A stretch of DNA of 64,000 nt from Pachyseris speciosa (lineage: Eukaryota > Cnidaria > Anthozoa > Scleractinia > Pachyseridae). The notes below the pieces were generated by a model. That model had not been told where the DNA came from and did not search any database. It saw only the letters and a program-made list of their open reading frames with translations. Both the position numbers and the translations under genes were made by a program. Below, in pieces: positions 22,249 through 38,648 of this stretch (position 1 is its first letter; each line of letters starts with the position of its first letter). The DNA is taken from NCBI GenBank assembly GCA_016490735.1, contig JAEMWC010001186.1:118501-182500 (forward strand), in the 5' to 3' direction.

Positions 22249-22599
22249 GGACGCGAATATTTTATGTTACTTGTGAAATGAAACAATAGATTGTGTTTGT
22301 CGTGTTTGTAATGTTAATCAGTAGACATCTGTATGAAAGTTAATGCATACTAATTAGCGGAGCAGGACACCTTTATGAAAGTTAACCTGTATGAATAAGA
22401 ACTGCGTAAAGTGCCCACTAATTCGCCATCAAGGATGAATGGAGTCCAAATTTGTATGTTTAAAATCGATATCGCCCGAAGCTATAATTTGTCTGTTGCA
22501 CTTCGTGGTTTAATATACGGGTGTATGCTGGCATAAGATTTTTTCTTTCCCCATACCTTTTATCATACTATAAATTCAAATAAAACTGAAGGAGTTACC

Positions 22600-25020
22600 T
22601 TTTGTTGAAAACACCGAGCGAAATCTCCTTAATGTCAATAAGGTTTTGCGTGAGAGCGCAAACGTATTTTGTCAATATTCAAGAAGTGAAAGAACACACA
22701 TATACATGTAATAACACATGGCGAGGAATTACGAAGAAGGCCAGGACGCGATGCCCTGAAATATTTCCTTAAATATTTGAATTAGAAGTCCGCTAATTGG
22801 TATCTGTCAGTTCTGATCAGCTATTTAAGCGATCATAAACATCGAAACATCAGTTGAAAAAAAGATTACTTTGGCTCGACGCTTTCTTTGAAATTCTGAT
22901 GTTTCCAGTTATCATCTTTACATCTTAATTATCATATTTTTTCTGCCAGTACTAATCTTGACGTCGACAAAAATAAAAGCAATACAATTAAGATTTTACC
23001 TGTGACACGGTTTGACGTCCATGTAGTAAGACATTAAAATAAGCTAATTTTCCTGGTAAGTGAAGTAATAAAACCCTGAAATTCGTCATTTAGAAGTACG
23101 GATTCCTTGAAAAAACATTCTTGCATTGTAAAAACTCGTTCATAAATCAAATCATCCAAAGAAATGTTCGAACTGCATGTGGCATTTCGTTGCTTAATAG
23201 GTTGGCGTTGCGTATGGCTGTCTGTTGCCTATGAAGTCCTTAATGTCATATAGTGCATTTTAAAATCTCTCCAAAACGTCCTTGTAAAACTTATTAAGAC
23301 ACTGAGCTTTAAGACTTTTCATGGCACAAGGGATGTCCTCCTGTCATTTTCAAGACGACAAACTTTAAAAGCAGTGAGAAATTTAATTGGAAGACTAATT
23401 CAAGCTGGAAGGCGTATGAATACTTCTTCCATAAATTGTCATCAAATTCGCCATCGAGGTGAATCTCTGAAAATTGCCTCGTAAAATATATTAAGAAACT
23501 AACTGCAAGGGTACTACTGCTCGGTGACGCCTCTAAGATCTCTAATCTGAATACAACGTTTGATGATAGCGGAAACGTATTTTGACAACATCCCAGTATT
23601 GACAAAGCACGTATACGTGTGATAACATCTGGCAAAGGGTTCTAAGGGTCTCTTCATATGAGCCCGGTTCACCGGACTAGCCACGTTCCCGAGATCTCGA
23701 ATTACCACTAAATGCTTTGTAAAACTTTCTACGTGTTAATATGAGAGGGTGAGCTGACCCGGTTGCCGAGATCTCGGTTTTTCAAACCGAGATCTCGGTA
23801 ACCGGGCTGGAATGTTTGCCATATGAACACTCCAGCCCGGTTACCGGGATGAAAATGATGCAATGCATTTTCGTCAGTAGAACGGACAATATTTGATTTT
23901 GACTTCTTTTTTTCTTCTATTTATAGTTCCGAATAATTTCTTTTGATAGTTAAAGTACAGATAAAGGATTTTGAGGTTTCTAAAACCGATAAAAGTGAAA
24001 ATTCTCACCAGACTTGTTCGTTAAATTTCATGCGTGAACGGTCGCGTCACCACTCTCATCACGGTAACCGGGCTGTAATTTCCCATGTGAACAGATGATA
24101 ATATTCATCCCGCAAACCGAGCCAGCCCCGTCAACCGGGCTCATCTGAAGAGGCCCTAAAGGACTAGGCCAGGATGCGTTGCCCTGATATGATTCGCAAA
24201 TACTTGTTCAATACAAATACTGGTCACGAAGCTATTAGCGATCTTAGACTCTTGACGTCAGAACGCGAATTAAAGCATTATTACCAGCATTTAAAGCGAA
24301 TGTGCATGCCGTTGTGGCTCGACTCCTTACGTGTTTTAACCATCATCTTTACCTCTTGATTATTAATTTCTTGAGGTAGGCTTGATGTCGACAAAAAGGA
24401 ATAGCGATATAATCTTTGCGATTTTTTTCTTCACACGACATGACGAAAGAGGAAATAATCCACATGTACTAAGGCATTTAAATAGCCTAACTTCTCAAGA
24501 CGATTCCACCATAAAACGTTCTAAATTTATGATCAATTAGCCTGAAAGTTGCCATCAAGGCGTATAAATTAATTACTTCAATTACACTTCATACAGTCGA
24601 ATAAACTAAATAGAGCCCAAAATGCCTCAAACCATTCAAAGAAAAGTTTTAACTGTCTCATTTCGATGCTTAGTAGGTTGCCGTGAATTTGCTTACAATT
24701 GTCTGCTGCCTATGTTGTCTTTAATACCATATCATGGTGTACGACGTTGCACTAAAAGAAATGTCCTATATAATCTCTCAAAAGCCTCCGTGTAGAAAAC
24801 CAGTCACCAATTTCGTGTTAACACCAACTATCTGGTAATATCCAAAAATGGACAAGTCACGCACACATACATGAAGTAACAGCTACTTAAGGATGCGTTG
24901 CCATGCTATAGTTGCTTTCTTATTGGAGATAAGTGACCGTTTATTATTATCTGTCAGTTTTGGTCACAAAGCTATTAGTGATTTTCGACGTTGGGAATCA
25001 TCGCTGAAACAACGCGAATA
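22600..25020. repeat. Degenerate tandem duplication (three diverged copies)
   Basis: Blocks recur in order: ATACATGTAATAACAC at 22703, ATACGTGTGATAACATC at 23611 and ATACATGAAGTAACAG at 24867. GGCCAGGACGCGATGCCCTG at 22739 recurs as GGCCAGGATGCGTTGCCCTG at 24167, and GACGTCGACAAAAATAAAAGC at 22960 as a similar block at 24388. Copies are diverged, with indels. A MITE at 23645-24157 interrupts the second copy. No ORF is conserved, so this is an old non-coding duplication upstream of gene B. Confidence 0.55.
23645..24157. mobile_element. 513-bp MITE with 28-bp ends
   Basis: Left end AGGGTCTCTTCATATGAGCC mirrors the right end GGCTCATCTGAAGAGGCCCT. Internal palindromes CCGAGATCTCGG and repeated GTAACCGGGCT give strong secondary structure. 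It splits the second copy of the 22.6-25.0 kb duplication, which dates it as younger. Confidence 0.8.
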
Positions 25021-25651
25021 AAAAAGTAGTGTCCTTTCTCAGCAAATATTGAAAGGTGGGAAACCCTAAAAGAAAAGCATGATCAAAAATGAGAACACGT
25101 AATAAGTTCCAGAGCTAGCTAGTACGAAAAAGGTGACCCTTTGAAGTGTAGTGATTTCTAACAATTAGGGTAAGTTATGCCATATATATGACATCATAAT
25201 GAAAATGCCTATGCCAAGGGGAAGACACTTTTGGCGATGTAAGAACTGTAGATGATGATTCAGAGTACACAGAAATTTTTGGACTAGAAATGAAACTTGT
25301 TGTGATATGGCGAACAAGGATTTTCTAAGGACTCTTTCCCTTTTCAATTTTGGTGATAGCGATGGATCCACACTTTTCACTAGAATATTTCAAGCTGTGT
25401 TCTGAATCATAAATCCCCCCCCCCCCACTCCTCTTGACTGCCCCCATTGCCCCATTGAAGTACAGTGAGGCGTAAGACAAGGGAATCCTCTCTTCATACT
25501 TGTGTAACTCGATACTAGAGAGTCCAACAATCAGAATATGCAGCAATAACAATGTCGAAGGAATCTTGGTGGGTGAAGAACCTAGAACGTTGCAGCTATT
25601 TACCAACAAAGTGACAGCTTGAGAAAAATAGCACCGAGTTTGGAAATTTCT

Positions 25652-26054
25652 TAAAGGATCACTGTCACCGGGATTTTTGCTGTTTTTGTTTCAATTCTGC
25701 CAAAATTGCTACCTTTTACCTGTTATCGTGCAAAAAATGTTCCAGATCTACAGAATCAGCAAGTTGAATTCCAATGACATTTTAGCGGGGAGAGCTAACC
25801 ATAATAATTTTTTGGTGATTTTTCAATAGATAGCTTGAAAGTTTGAAAAAATTGGCAATATTTTTTTTTTTCAAATTTCAATCCATTTCCACCCTCGTCA
25901 CCTTTGATCGAATATAGGAGTTTATAGTGTCAATGCAGTACTGCAGTCTTTGGCAGAAAAACTAGACCATTATTTTAAGGTTTCCACTGATACATTAGCA
26001 GTTCTAAGCTTTTTAAAGTGATGGTATAATAGCGTGACAATGCCCCTTTAAACC
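25652..26054. mobile_element. MITE with TTAAAGG...TGTCAC ends
   Basis: TTAAAGGATCACTGTCAC at the left mirrors GTGACAATGCCCCTTTAA at the right. About 400 bp, AT-rich, no ORF. Confidence 0.65.
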
Positions 26055-26240
26055 TTATCGATGACTTTGGAAGGTGCTCAGGTCTTAAAACTAACTTTGA
26101 CAAATTAGAAATACTGCTGCTTGGTAATCAAGTTTCCATGCAATCATTAAACACCACGCTCAAAAATAGTACAGTCAAGAAGTCATCAAGATTCCTGGAG
26201 TCTATTTCACGTACCATCGTCAACTTAAATAAAAGTTGAA
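26046..26240 (+). pseudogene. LINE reverse-transcriptase fragment
   Basis: Plus-strand reading gives IDDFGRCSGLKTNFDKLEIL followed by LLGNQVSMQSLN. The FGxCSGLKxNxxKxE motif lies just after the catalytic YxDD region in many LINE polymerases. Only about 60 codons survive. Confidence 0.6.
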
Positions 26241-26586
26241 TTTCAGTAAAATAATGAGCTCCATTAAATGTAAACCTAAGATATGAAGCAGGATTTTTGC
26301 GAACATGCGAACATCATGTGTCTGAATAAAGACATTATTAATGCAACCGAAAAAAATTATTTGATTTCTTATCAGTGGAAAGCAGGGGACAACGTTAAAC
26401 GTTTGGCCCTTCTCTCCACATTTGAAATCAATAATCAAAACTCAAAGAATGCTCTATTGTAAAAAAAGAATGTGCAAGTTGCTTTGTGTTTTGAAACTAG
26501 ATAACTCCTTGTCGGAAATGGCAGTCCATCAGCGAGAGCCAGGCGACTTCGGGCGACTTCGGAATATAGCCATCTTCTAAATATAG

Positions 26587-27133
26587 CACATTTACAATCA
26601 TTACAGTCAAGAAGACAATTTCAAGCCCTAGTGCTTCTTTCTGTATAGATGTATGAATGGGCAGGGCCCAAGCTACCTCAGCGAACGATTCAACGTTTTA
26701 AACGTCACTTATGATCTACGCGGTGGTGGCACTCGATTAAAGTTGCCACCTTTTAATTTAGAGTACCAACATAAATCATTTTCATATATTTGCGCTAGAT
26801 TATGGAATGGCATCCCAGTCAAGGTAAGGGAGGCAAGAGACCTCCCTTCTTTTAAGCGCGCCCTACGGGCCAATATGGGCCAATAGATTTTTATAACTTT
26901 TAAATTAAAATTTACAGAATATTTATATTGATAGATAGTTAATAACTTATAGAATATTTTTAGATTTTATTGATTAATTTTATTTTGTAAATAGTGTACT
27001 AATTTTTATTATTATTATTATTACTTTGCTTATACTTTCTGTAGTACCTTTAGTTCACGTACACGTTATAACGAGCCCCCGGCTCCTTGGTGTTTTACGT
27101 GGTTAAATAAACTATTACTACTATTACTACTAC
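26587..27133 (+). pseudogene. CR1/L2-like LINE 3' end
   Basis: Reads LQSRRQFQALVLL, then (frameshift) YRCMNGQGPSYLSERF, then FSYICARLWNGIPVKVREA and LPSFKRALRANMGQ and a stop at about 26886. The NGxxPxYLxxxF...ARLWNxLP...SFKxxL order is the conserved C-terminus of CR1/L2-type LINEs, also seen in the intact element at 28.65 kb. The 3' region ends in TTACTAC repeats near 27133. Confidence 0.65.
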
Positions 27134-27136
27134 AGA

Positions 27137-27590
27137 CGGCCTTATCACGGTTTAAGACGCCATTTTAACGAGTTGGAAAACAGAACAGAAATTACAGTAT
27201 TTCTGTGCAAATCAGTTCTCAAAAAATGCTGAAGCACCTGTTTCTCAGTAAAAAATATATATATAATGCTAAGCATTGCGGGATATAGGCGAAGGGTTCC
27301 ACTGTGTTTGAGGGATTTAGTCTTGCCAGAAACGTTATCTTGTTCTTTGTATTTTTCCATACATTCCTCTGTAATTTTTTTCCCAGGAATTGTTCCACCC
27401 TTGGCAAAGATTACAGACAGATGTATGGAAGAAGTTAAAACGCTAACAGCGAAGGCTTCTCCATAAAAATTGGTGAGCATAATCTTCTGCCCGCCAACTT
27501 CAGTTTTTCAGAGCTAACGATTTACCATAATTATTTGACATCAGATCCCATAAGACACTGCCAATATGGCGTCTTAATCCGTACAATAGG
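27137..27590. mobile_element. MITE with TTAAGACGCCAT ends
   Basis: CGGTTTAAGACGCCATTTTA near 27148 mirrors ATATGGCGTCTTAATCCG near 27562-27581. Overlapping anonymous ORFs inside on both strands have no recognisable motif. Confidence 0.5.
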
Positions 27591-28569
27591 GTCTATTACA
27601 ACAGCCAATCAAGTTTCTTCAAATTATAGGCTAAGACGTAAAGCAAAGTCCTTTGAGACCATGCATCAGGCCAAATTTTATGGAGCGCGGGTTAAGAGGA
27701 CATAAGAGCGATGCTAAGATAAGGCCTGGTGGCAGGTTAACTAAAAAGTGGATATAAGCAAACACATGTCTTTTTCTTGGTCCGGATGCTGAGATCCATA
27801 TTGTGATCTCCGCTGTCAGCAGACCTTTGGTTATCTGTTATTCAATCACTGTTTATCTTGTGCTGTTGGCTAGCTTGGATGGAATCTAATGGGTATGTTT
27901 ATCAAGGTGAGAAAAAAAGATTTCTTAAAGGAAGTTAATGGTTTGTTAAATTAAAGAGAACAAATGCGGCGTTCGATTTGCAAAACGTTTATGCATTTGG
28001 AATCTTTTGCGATCCTTGACCAACAATGAACGTGCGGAAATATCTGCGTCCAAAGACGAGTGGAAATATAGGCTTAAAATACGTGCTTCTGCAGCGTCAG
28101 TTAAAAACGTTTGGTTTTCTTTAACAGCCATGTTTCAGCAGAAACTTCTGCTTTCTTCAGTGTATAGGATACAGGATTTGTCGAAATATCACAGGAGATG
28201 CAAATTTGCCTATAAATAACTAGTAAATGCTAATGAGTTCGTATACCATGGCTCCTCTTACAATAATAAGAAACAAGACGCTTGATGGCGTTCACGTGGC
28301 ATGCGATGGTTGACGTATGGCTGCTTGTGTCAGTATGTGTTTAAACGTACAAATGTTATAAAAAATCCACAAAATTGCAACCCAGTTCTTTTGCTGCCAA
28401 TCAAAGGCTGAGGACAATGCAAAAACATTTCAAACATTTCCACAGTTGAAAACAAAAAACGTGTCGATTTGCGTTGACGATGTAGAATAACAAGTGAACT
28501 CACTCGCAGGTTCGATTCATGACAGCACACGCAGAACCAAAGCAAACAAGCAAAAGCAAGTGGCTAATT
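27591..28569. other. No gene recognised
   Basis: Intergenic DNA downstream of the intact LINE. No motif-bearing ORF. Confidence 0.4.
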
Positions 28570-28649
28570 ACCATATAATAATAATAATAATAATAATTAA
28601 AGTTCTTAAAAACGCATTCTACATATAAATGTCTCGATGCTTTTTACAG

Positions 28650-31600
28650 CTAAAAGAAAGAGCTCTCACGAAACAGGTACGTTTTCAAAGCCCTTTTAAA
28701 ACTATTAACAGAGTTACCTAGTCTAATTGCAAGCGGTAGCTGATTCCATAACTTCGGAGCAATTGCCGCAAAAGATCTATCTCCGTAAGTAACTGTAGCA
28801 GTCTTCGGGATAACTAGGAGGTTGGAATCGCTAGAACGAAGAGAGCGACAGGGAGTGTAATGATGTAAAAGTTCGTTAATATACACCGGGGCAAGGCCAT
28901 TAAGAGATTTGTACGTAAGCAACAGTAACTTAAAAATTATTCTGTCATTTACAGGAAGCCAGTGCAACTTTTTTAAAACAGGAGTAATGTGATCAGTCTT
29001 CTTCATGCACACAATTAATCTTGCCGCGGTATTCTGCAATCTCTGAAGTTTCTCAATTTCACGAGAGGGAATTCCATAGAGCAAACTATTACAATAATCC
29101 AATTTCGATAAAACAAAGGCATGGACAATGCGCTCAGTATCCGCTTGCGAAAGATATTTTCTGATTCTGCCAATAAAATGAAACGAACGCGAAAGAGCGC
29201 GACAGGTATTGTTGACATGGGGAACAAAGGTGAGGTGTGAATCAAGCGTGACTCCAAGGTCTTTGATAACACTAGTAGGCTGAACGTAATGATCACCGAC
29301 TTTAATCGAAGCAATCGGCTCAGCAGGTGAAAAACGCGAAGAGAAATGAATTATCTCAGTCTTCGACGGATTGCATTTAAGCATATTGCATAAATTCCAA
29401 CTCATGATATCATCTAGACACAAACTGAGATTTTCTAGAGAAGCGATGCGGTTTCCTTTACGCATAAAAATGTAGAGCTGGGTGTCGTCAGCATACATCA
29501 TTACGTCGAAACCGTGTGCGGAGATGATATCTTCAAGAGGGGCGATATACAACGAGAATAACAGCGGTCCAAGGGCGGACCCTTGAGGAACACCACACGG
29601 TAGATATCGTGGTCGAGAAACAATCTTATCGAGGGCGATGCATTGAGGACGACCTTTAAGGTATGATTCAATCCACCGAAGAACCATTTCGGAAAAGCCA
29701 TAGCGATACCGAAGCCTATCAAGAAGAATAGCGTGGTCTATTGTGTCAAAAGCCGCGGACAGATCTAACAGCACTAAAAGAGCTTCGCATTTATTGTCAA
29801 TTGCCTGATGTATATCATTAACAACTCGTAGAAGGGCAGTTTCAGTACTATGATGCTTTCTGTATGCTGATTGCATTTTAGCAAATAAGCCATTCGTGGT
29901 GAGATAACCCTCAATCTGGGAAGCCACTATTCTCTCTAATGTCTTAGAGAGAAACGATAGATTGGAAATAGGCCGATAGTTGGCAAAGACATCAGCATCG
30001 AGGTTGTCCTTTTTTATCAGAGGCCGAATCAGTGACTTCTTGAAAAAAGAGGGAAAAATGCCCTGATCCAAAGACACGTTCATGATATCAGTTAGAGTGG
30101 GCAACATAACATCAATGCAGTCCTTTAACAACCAAGTAGGTATAGGATCGAGAGCACAACTTTTACTTTTTGATGACTGAATGATAGTCTTGAGACCATT
30201 AGGAGAGACGTGATCAAACTGACTGAAGGAGGTAGAGCACGATACATCACTCACACATTTAGGCCGCGAGGAGGGTTGTTGAGAGAGAGAACGTCTGATA
30301 TTGATGATTTTAGATTCGAAGAAGTCGCCAAAACTCTCAACCAAATGTTCAAGAGAGTCATGTGTCGGTAGAGTTGGAGAAGACTTTACGCTGAACATAC
30401 CATCAACGAGCTTGAAAAGCTGCTTCATATTAGACGTACTAAATTTGTCCTTCAAGTAATTGGTTTTCGAAACCTCCAACAAGCGATTATAATTGCGGCA
30501 GGCTTGATAGTAAATTTGCTTGTCGACTGATAACTTAGTGGATTGGAATTTTCTTTCACAGCGCCTTTTAACACGTTTTAATTCGCGAAGATCATCTGAG
30601 AACCAAGGCGCGTGTGGCCTAAGGGTTATATTCCTAGTTTGTTCTGGGGCGTACTTGTCAAGTAGAAGACGCAATGTGTTATCAAACGCAGTTATCTTGT
30701 CGTCCAAGTCATCAACTGGTTCCTTAGAGAAGGCACGGGAGATGTCCTTCCGAAAAGCATCAAGATCAATGTCCCGAGTCTTCCGACGCGTAACAGTTAT
30801 ACGAGTGGCAGGAGGCCGCGGTAAATTTATGAAGCACACAACCGCTAGATGGTCAGAGAGAAGATCTGGTAAAATTCTTGTATGAGAAATTAGAGTATCC
30901 ATCTCGCGAGTGATGAGAAGATCCAAAGTATGACCCAAACGATGGGTAGGGCCATTAACATGCTGTTTCAGATCTGCAGAAAAAAGAAGATCGTGGAATT
31001 GTTTAGCGTTTGCATTTGCATTGTCATCAACATGAAAGTTGAAATCACCACAAAGAAGAAATTGATAGGATATAACAGTCAACTCCTCTAAGAACGCAGA
31101 GAATTCTGAGAAAAACTTTTCTACTGTAAAGCCATTTTTCCTGGACGGTGGAGGCCGATATACTGTCACAAGGCGAAAAACCTTATTACCAGAGGTGACA
31201 GTTAAATCAAAATGTTCGAAAGTAGAAAAAATACAGCCTTCATTTCGCGTAACTTGGAGCCCTTTCCGTGCGATAACAGCAAGTCCACCTCCTCTACAAG
31301 TGGTTCTTGGCAGGTGATAAACAGCGTAATCATTAAGTGAATTCGTAAGGTCGGCGATGGTGATGCTATCGTTCGCGGTAAGCCACGATTCAGTCACAGA
31401 TAAGAGGTCAAGACGATGAGATAACATAAGATCACATAGCGACGACACTTTGGTTTTCAGTGAGCGAGCATTCCAAACACCGAAACGTAGTGGTGGACGA
31501 CAGCATGACCGAGGTGATATCAGCGGAATACGAACAAGATTGTTGTCATTGCGTCCTGAGTGAAATGCAAATTGGTGACGACGAGGTGTCATGGCGGCTT

Positions 31601-31991
31601 GAATATTAAAAACCTTCGTTGCTTCACGCGCCCTGACCGTTCTTCCACTCCGGCATCCACGATAGGGCCGCTTCCATGTGGATCTTGAAGACGAAGAAGT
31701 TGGTCCAGGATTTAGTTCAACATCCATATGGACAGTTATGTCAATTTTAACAGAGAGAGAATAACAAAGATATCCATGCTTCATCCATAAACACACCGGC
31801 CGCGATACAAACAGCTTTCGCTTTAAGCGAAGGAAACTGCTTTGGTGAACTCTAAAAGTCGCTTTTTCCAAGTGAGGAGCTTTGTAAAAACGCGAAAAGT
31901 CGACTAAAATAGATGCTGACATAAAAAACACAAGAAATATGAAAGGAAAATAACGAGCATAAATACGCATTGCAGCCATTGTTCGGCGCAT
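28650..31991 (-). CDS. LINE polyprotein: leader-2A-endonuclease-reverse transcriptase
   Basis: An uninterrupted 1,113-codon ORF. Residues 13-30 are hydrophobic (YFPFIFLVFFMSASILVD). Residues 90-97 are DVELNPGP, a full 2A-type motif. An apurinic-type endonuclease follows from about 168 to 390, with FGVWNARSL, TESWL, YRPPPSR, LLCGDFNFH and LSDHLAVV as its motifs. Reverse transcriptase spans about 570-860: DPIPTWLLKD, NYRPISNLSF, LLDLSAAFDTIDH, GVPQGSALGPLLF and catalytic YADD at 833-836. The C-terminus carries NGLAPVYI, APKLWNQLP and SFKRALKTYL. It replicates the element by target-primed reverse transcription. No RNase H or separate ORF1 is seen. Confidence 0.92.
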   Translation of the reverse strand: MRRTMAAMRIYARYFPFIFLVFFMSASILVDFSRFYKAPHLEKATFRVHQSSFLRLKRKLFVSRPVCLWMKHGYLCYSLSVKIDITVHMDVELNPGPTSSSSRSTWKRPYRGCRSGRTVRAREATKVFNIQAAMTPRRHQFAFHSGRNDNNLVRIPLISPRSCCRPPLRFGVWNARSLKTKVSSLCDLMLSHRLDLLSVTESWLTANDSITIADLTNSLNDYAVYHLPRTTCRGGGLAVIARKGLQVTRNEGCIFSTFEHFDLTVTSGNKVFRLVTVYRPPPSRKNGFTVEKFFSEFSAFLEELTVISYQFLLCGDFNFHVDDNANANAKQFHDLLFSADLKQHVNGPTHRLGHTLDLLITREMDTLISHTRILPDLLSDHLAVVCFINLPRPPATRITVTRRKTRDIDLDAFRKDISRAFSKEPVDDLDDKITAFDNTLRLLLDKYAPEQTRNITLRPHAPWFSDDLRELKRVKRRCERKFQSTKLSVDKQIYYQACRNYNRLLEVSKTNYLKDKFSTSNMKQLFKLVDGMFSVKSSPTLPTHDSLEHLVESFGDFFESKIINIRRSLSQQPSSRPKCVSDVSCSTSFSQFDHVSPNGLKTIIQSSKSKSCALDPIPTWLLKDCIDVMLPTLTDIMNVSLDQGIFPSFFKKSLIRPLIKKDNLDADVFANYRPISNLSFLSKTLERIVASQIEGYLTTNGLFAKMQSAYRKHHSTETALLRVVNDIHQAIDNKCEALLVLLDLSAAFDTIDHAILLDRLRYRYGFSEMVLRWIESYLKGRPQCIALDKIVSRPRYLPCGVPQGSALGPLLFSLYIAPLEDIISAHGFDVMMYADDTQLYIFMRKGNRIASLENLSLCLDDIMSWNLCNMLKCNPSKTEIIHFSSRFSPAEPIASIKVGDHYVQPTSVIKDLGVTLDSHLTFVPHVNNTCRALSRSFHFIGRIRKYLSQADTERIVHAFVLSKLDYCNSLLYGIPSREIEKLQRLQNTAARLIVCMKKTDHITPVLKKLHWLPVNDRIIFKLLLLTYKSLNGLAPVYINELLHHYTPCRSLRSSDSNLLVIPKTATVTYGDRSFAAIAPKLWNQLPLAIRLGNSVNSFKRALKTYLFRESSFF
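31701..31724 (-). other. 2A-like (ribosome-skipping) motif
   Basis: The codons give DVELNPGP followed by T. DxExNPGP then P is the 2A consensus, in which the ribosome skips the Gly-Pro bond and releases the upstream peptide. Here the break would free a leader of about 96 residues from the endonuclease-polymerase. 2A motifs are established in non-LTR retrotransposons of sea urchins and cnidarians. Confidence 0.8.
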
Positions 31992-31999
31992 ACATTAAC

Positions 32000-32773
32000 A
32001 TGAGACTACGATGACGACGAAACTGGCCCGAAATGTCTACGTGGTTTGTCTACGCATCCCACGTAAAAAAAGATGACCATGAATATATTCATAAGCCAAA
32101 AATATATATAGCGGATTCCGCTAAAACGTAACAGAGATATTGGGGAATAATGGAAGGGCATAAGGATTGTTTATTTGTTTGTTTCTTTGTTTGTTTGTTT
32201 TCTATTGAATGCGCGCCTTTTGCCAATGCTGTAAGCCACTATATCGTTTTTTTTAAACGTGGTCTTGCGTCCAAGTTTTCTCCTCTAGAAAAAAAAAACA
32301 AAAACAAAGAAACTTTATTTTTCCACTCATTGATCAGTCCAAAGCTGTTTTGTGTCATATCTAACTCCGATTTTTTTAAATTTGTTAGCTTTTACAATAC
32401 AATACAAAACGTATCATGCTAGAATTCGAATCCTTCTATCTTCTCTTCTGAGACTTATTGAAAAAACTGTCGTTGGATATGACTATCTTCAACACATCTA
32501 ATTTACTTCCCTATCATGTCAACTCATGAAATTCTCTATCCGCGCTGAATTCTAGGAAACAAAATTGCTTATTTTGGAGATTCCGAAGGCTTCCCAAGCC
32601 AACGCAAGGGAGCTTCTAACTGCAAACACTATACTTTGGTAATTTTGGTAATTTAATCCACGCGCTATCTTTGACACTGCACCCAGAAAAGGACAATGCG
32701 TTGCAATTTTATTAAAAACATATTTTGGTTATGCAATTTTTAATGTTACTGGAGTTGTGTGCCCGTAAGAAAG
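32000..32773. other. No gene recognised
   Basis: AT-rich sequence upstream of the LINE. It may include the LINE 5' UTR, whose start I cannot place. Confidence 0.35.
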
Positions 32774-32910
32774 ATCATATGCTAGTTGCTTGGCAACAGC
32801 GAAAGGGCAACTGAAAAGAAATTAGGTCCCAGGGTTCCAGAGTCCCAGGCAGGAAATCTGATTTCTTTTCAGTTGTCCTTTCACCTGTTGCCAAGCAACT
32901 AGCATATCAT
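32774..32910. mobile_element. 137-bp fold-back MITE
   Basis: ATCATATGCTAGTTGCTTGG and following bases at the left (32774-32821) pair with CCAAGCAACTAGCATATCAT at the right (32862-32910), with a spacer of about 40 bp. Arms are about 48 bp. Confidence 0.8.
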
Positions 32911-33783
32911 CCAGCATATCAGATTTTGGTTAAATAATTTCTTTAAAAAGTTGTCCTTTTCTTTCTAACAAGTAAATATGGGCGTCTCTCGTCTACTGAC
33001 AGAAACAATGAGCCTAGCGATCGATGTCTATTTTATTGGTTTTGATTAAATACTTGAAATGCACAAGAAGTTCGTATCACACGACTTCAATCAAGGGCGA
33101 TTACTGACGCAGAAACAGAATATTTTAAGGAACCTTTTATAAACATTTCACGTATTGTCAGTATTAGCCGTCGAATTTCGTGCATATTATTTTCAACGAT
33201 AATATTGCAAGGGAAAATCATATTGCTTTTGACAGTGGCTTCTGTGTATCTACTCGAAATATTGCCTGATTTTATGAAAAATGTGTTCCTACCCTCTTTA
33301 CGTCACACGCTTACTAGTTCAAATTAGTACTGGACCTGCGTTCGTACATTTATGGTTTTCAATGGTTGTCCTTGGTTTTTTTTTTTTTTTTTTTTTTTTT
33401 CTATAAATCTCCAGAAAATCACCCTAGAGATGGACCAGACTCTAATATTTTTATCTAGTTAGTACGGTGTAAGGGTTCTGAGATAATTTTAATTTTAAAA
33501 CGTCCCTGCAAAACTTTTCTTCAAAATTATTCTCCATTTTCCTGATGCGTTACACATATTTGCTTTAGGAAAGAAAGAAGCCTAGTTCTTTATAATTTCA
33601 GCCAGCTATATTGATACAATTAAGAAATATCGCGCTGATTGCCACCTCGGTTCTGTTTTCTACAAAAACGAAACGTTCGACTTGAAGTTCTGTTCAACTG
33701 GTAGTAATTCTCGAGGAATTACTACCAGTTCTTCTATTCATATCACGAGGCGTTTGATTGAAGCTTTTAATTATTGTTCGTAG

Positions 33784-38048
<4,265 letters not shown>

Positions 38049-38631
38049 AACTGGACTGTCACGAACGAACAAAATGTAGCTGTACCCTCTACACATTTTC
38101 GGATAACTTATTTTCCGCTCTTAATCAGTAAAGCTCGTGTATCTTTTTCCTTAAAAGTCCTAACAAACAGGAAATGTATGTAGTAGATTTGACACACGTC
38201 TTGGTAGTGTCATTGTTTTCCTTGCATCAGTACTCTAAATATTTGTACTACTTCGCCAAATTTATCTACATTCTGAGAAAACATTCAAAGTGGCAGTTTA
38301 TAATTAGTATCTCAAGCAAGTCAATTAGATAAATGAATGCAACTGACTGTAAAAGAAAGATTATCTTTAAAAAGCGTTTTTGCGTGGGTTTGTTTCAATC
38401 AAGAAGTAATACAAGCGTATTTTGGACAAAAATACTAATGCAAACGATCTCAGTCACAGGCAAACCTCAAAATATTCCAGTCCAATATCGCGTACGGACA
38501 GGCATAAACTATTGTATAAGGCGTTTGGATCGAAGCTTATGTGAGAAGAACTAATTGATATTCTTGAGCTTATTTAACAAACCCTTAAAACTTTTTACTT
38601 TTACTGTATTTCGTTTTAGCTAGAAGTAGTA

Positions 38632-38637
38632 AATAAA
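38632..38637 (+). terminator. Candidate poly(A) signal of gene C
   Basis: AATAAA about 585 nt past the stop codon; another lies at 38992. Assignment is by position only. Confidence 0.3.
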
Positions 38638-38648
38638 ATTGATTACTG

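Larger units (their letters stand above)
28570..31991 (-). mobile_element. Intact CR1/L2-like non-LTR retrotransposon
   Basis: The ORF plus a 3' tail of (ATT)n read on the minus strand, about 28573-28600. The tail type (short tandem repeat) suits CR1/L2-group LINEs. The 5' limit is undetermined and may extend past 31991. Full-length coding capacity suggests recent insertion. It lies between genes B and C. Confidence 0.8.

Noticed and set aside
30520..30885. Plus-strand ORF of 121 codons
   Set aside because: Antisense shadow of the intact LINE reading frame.
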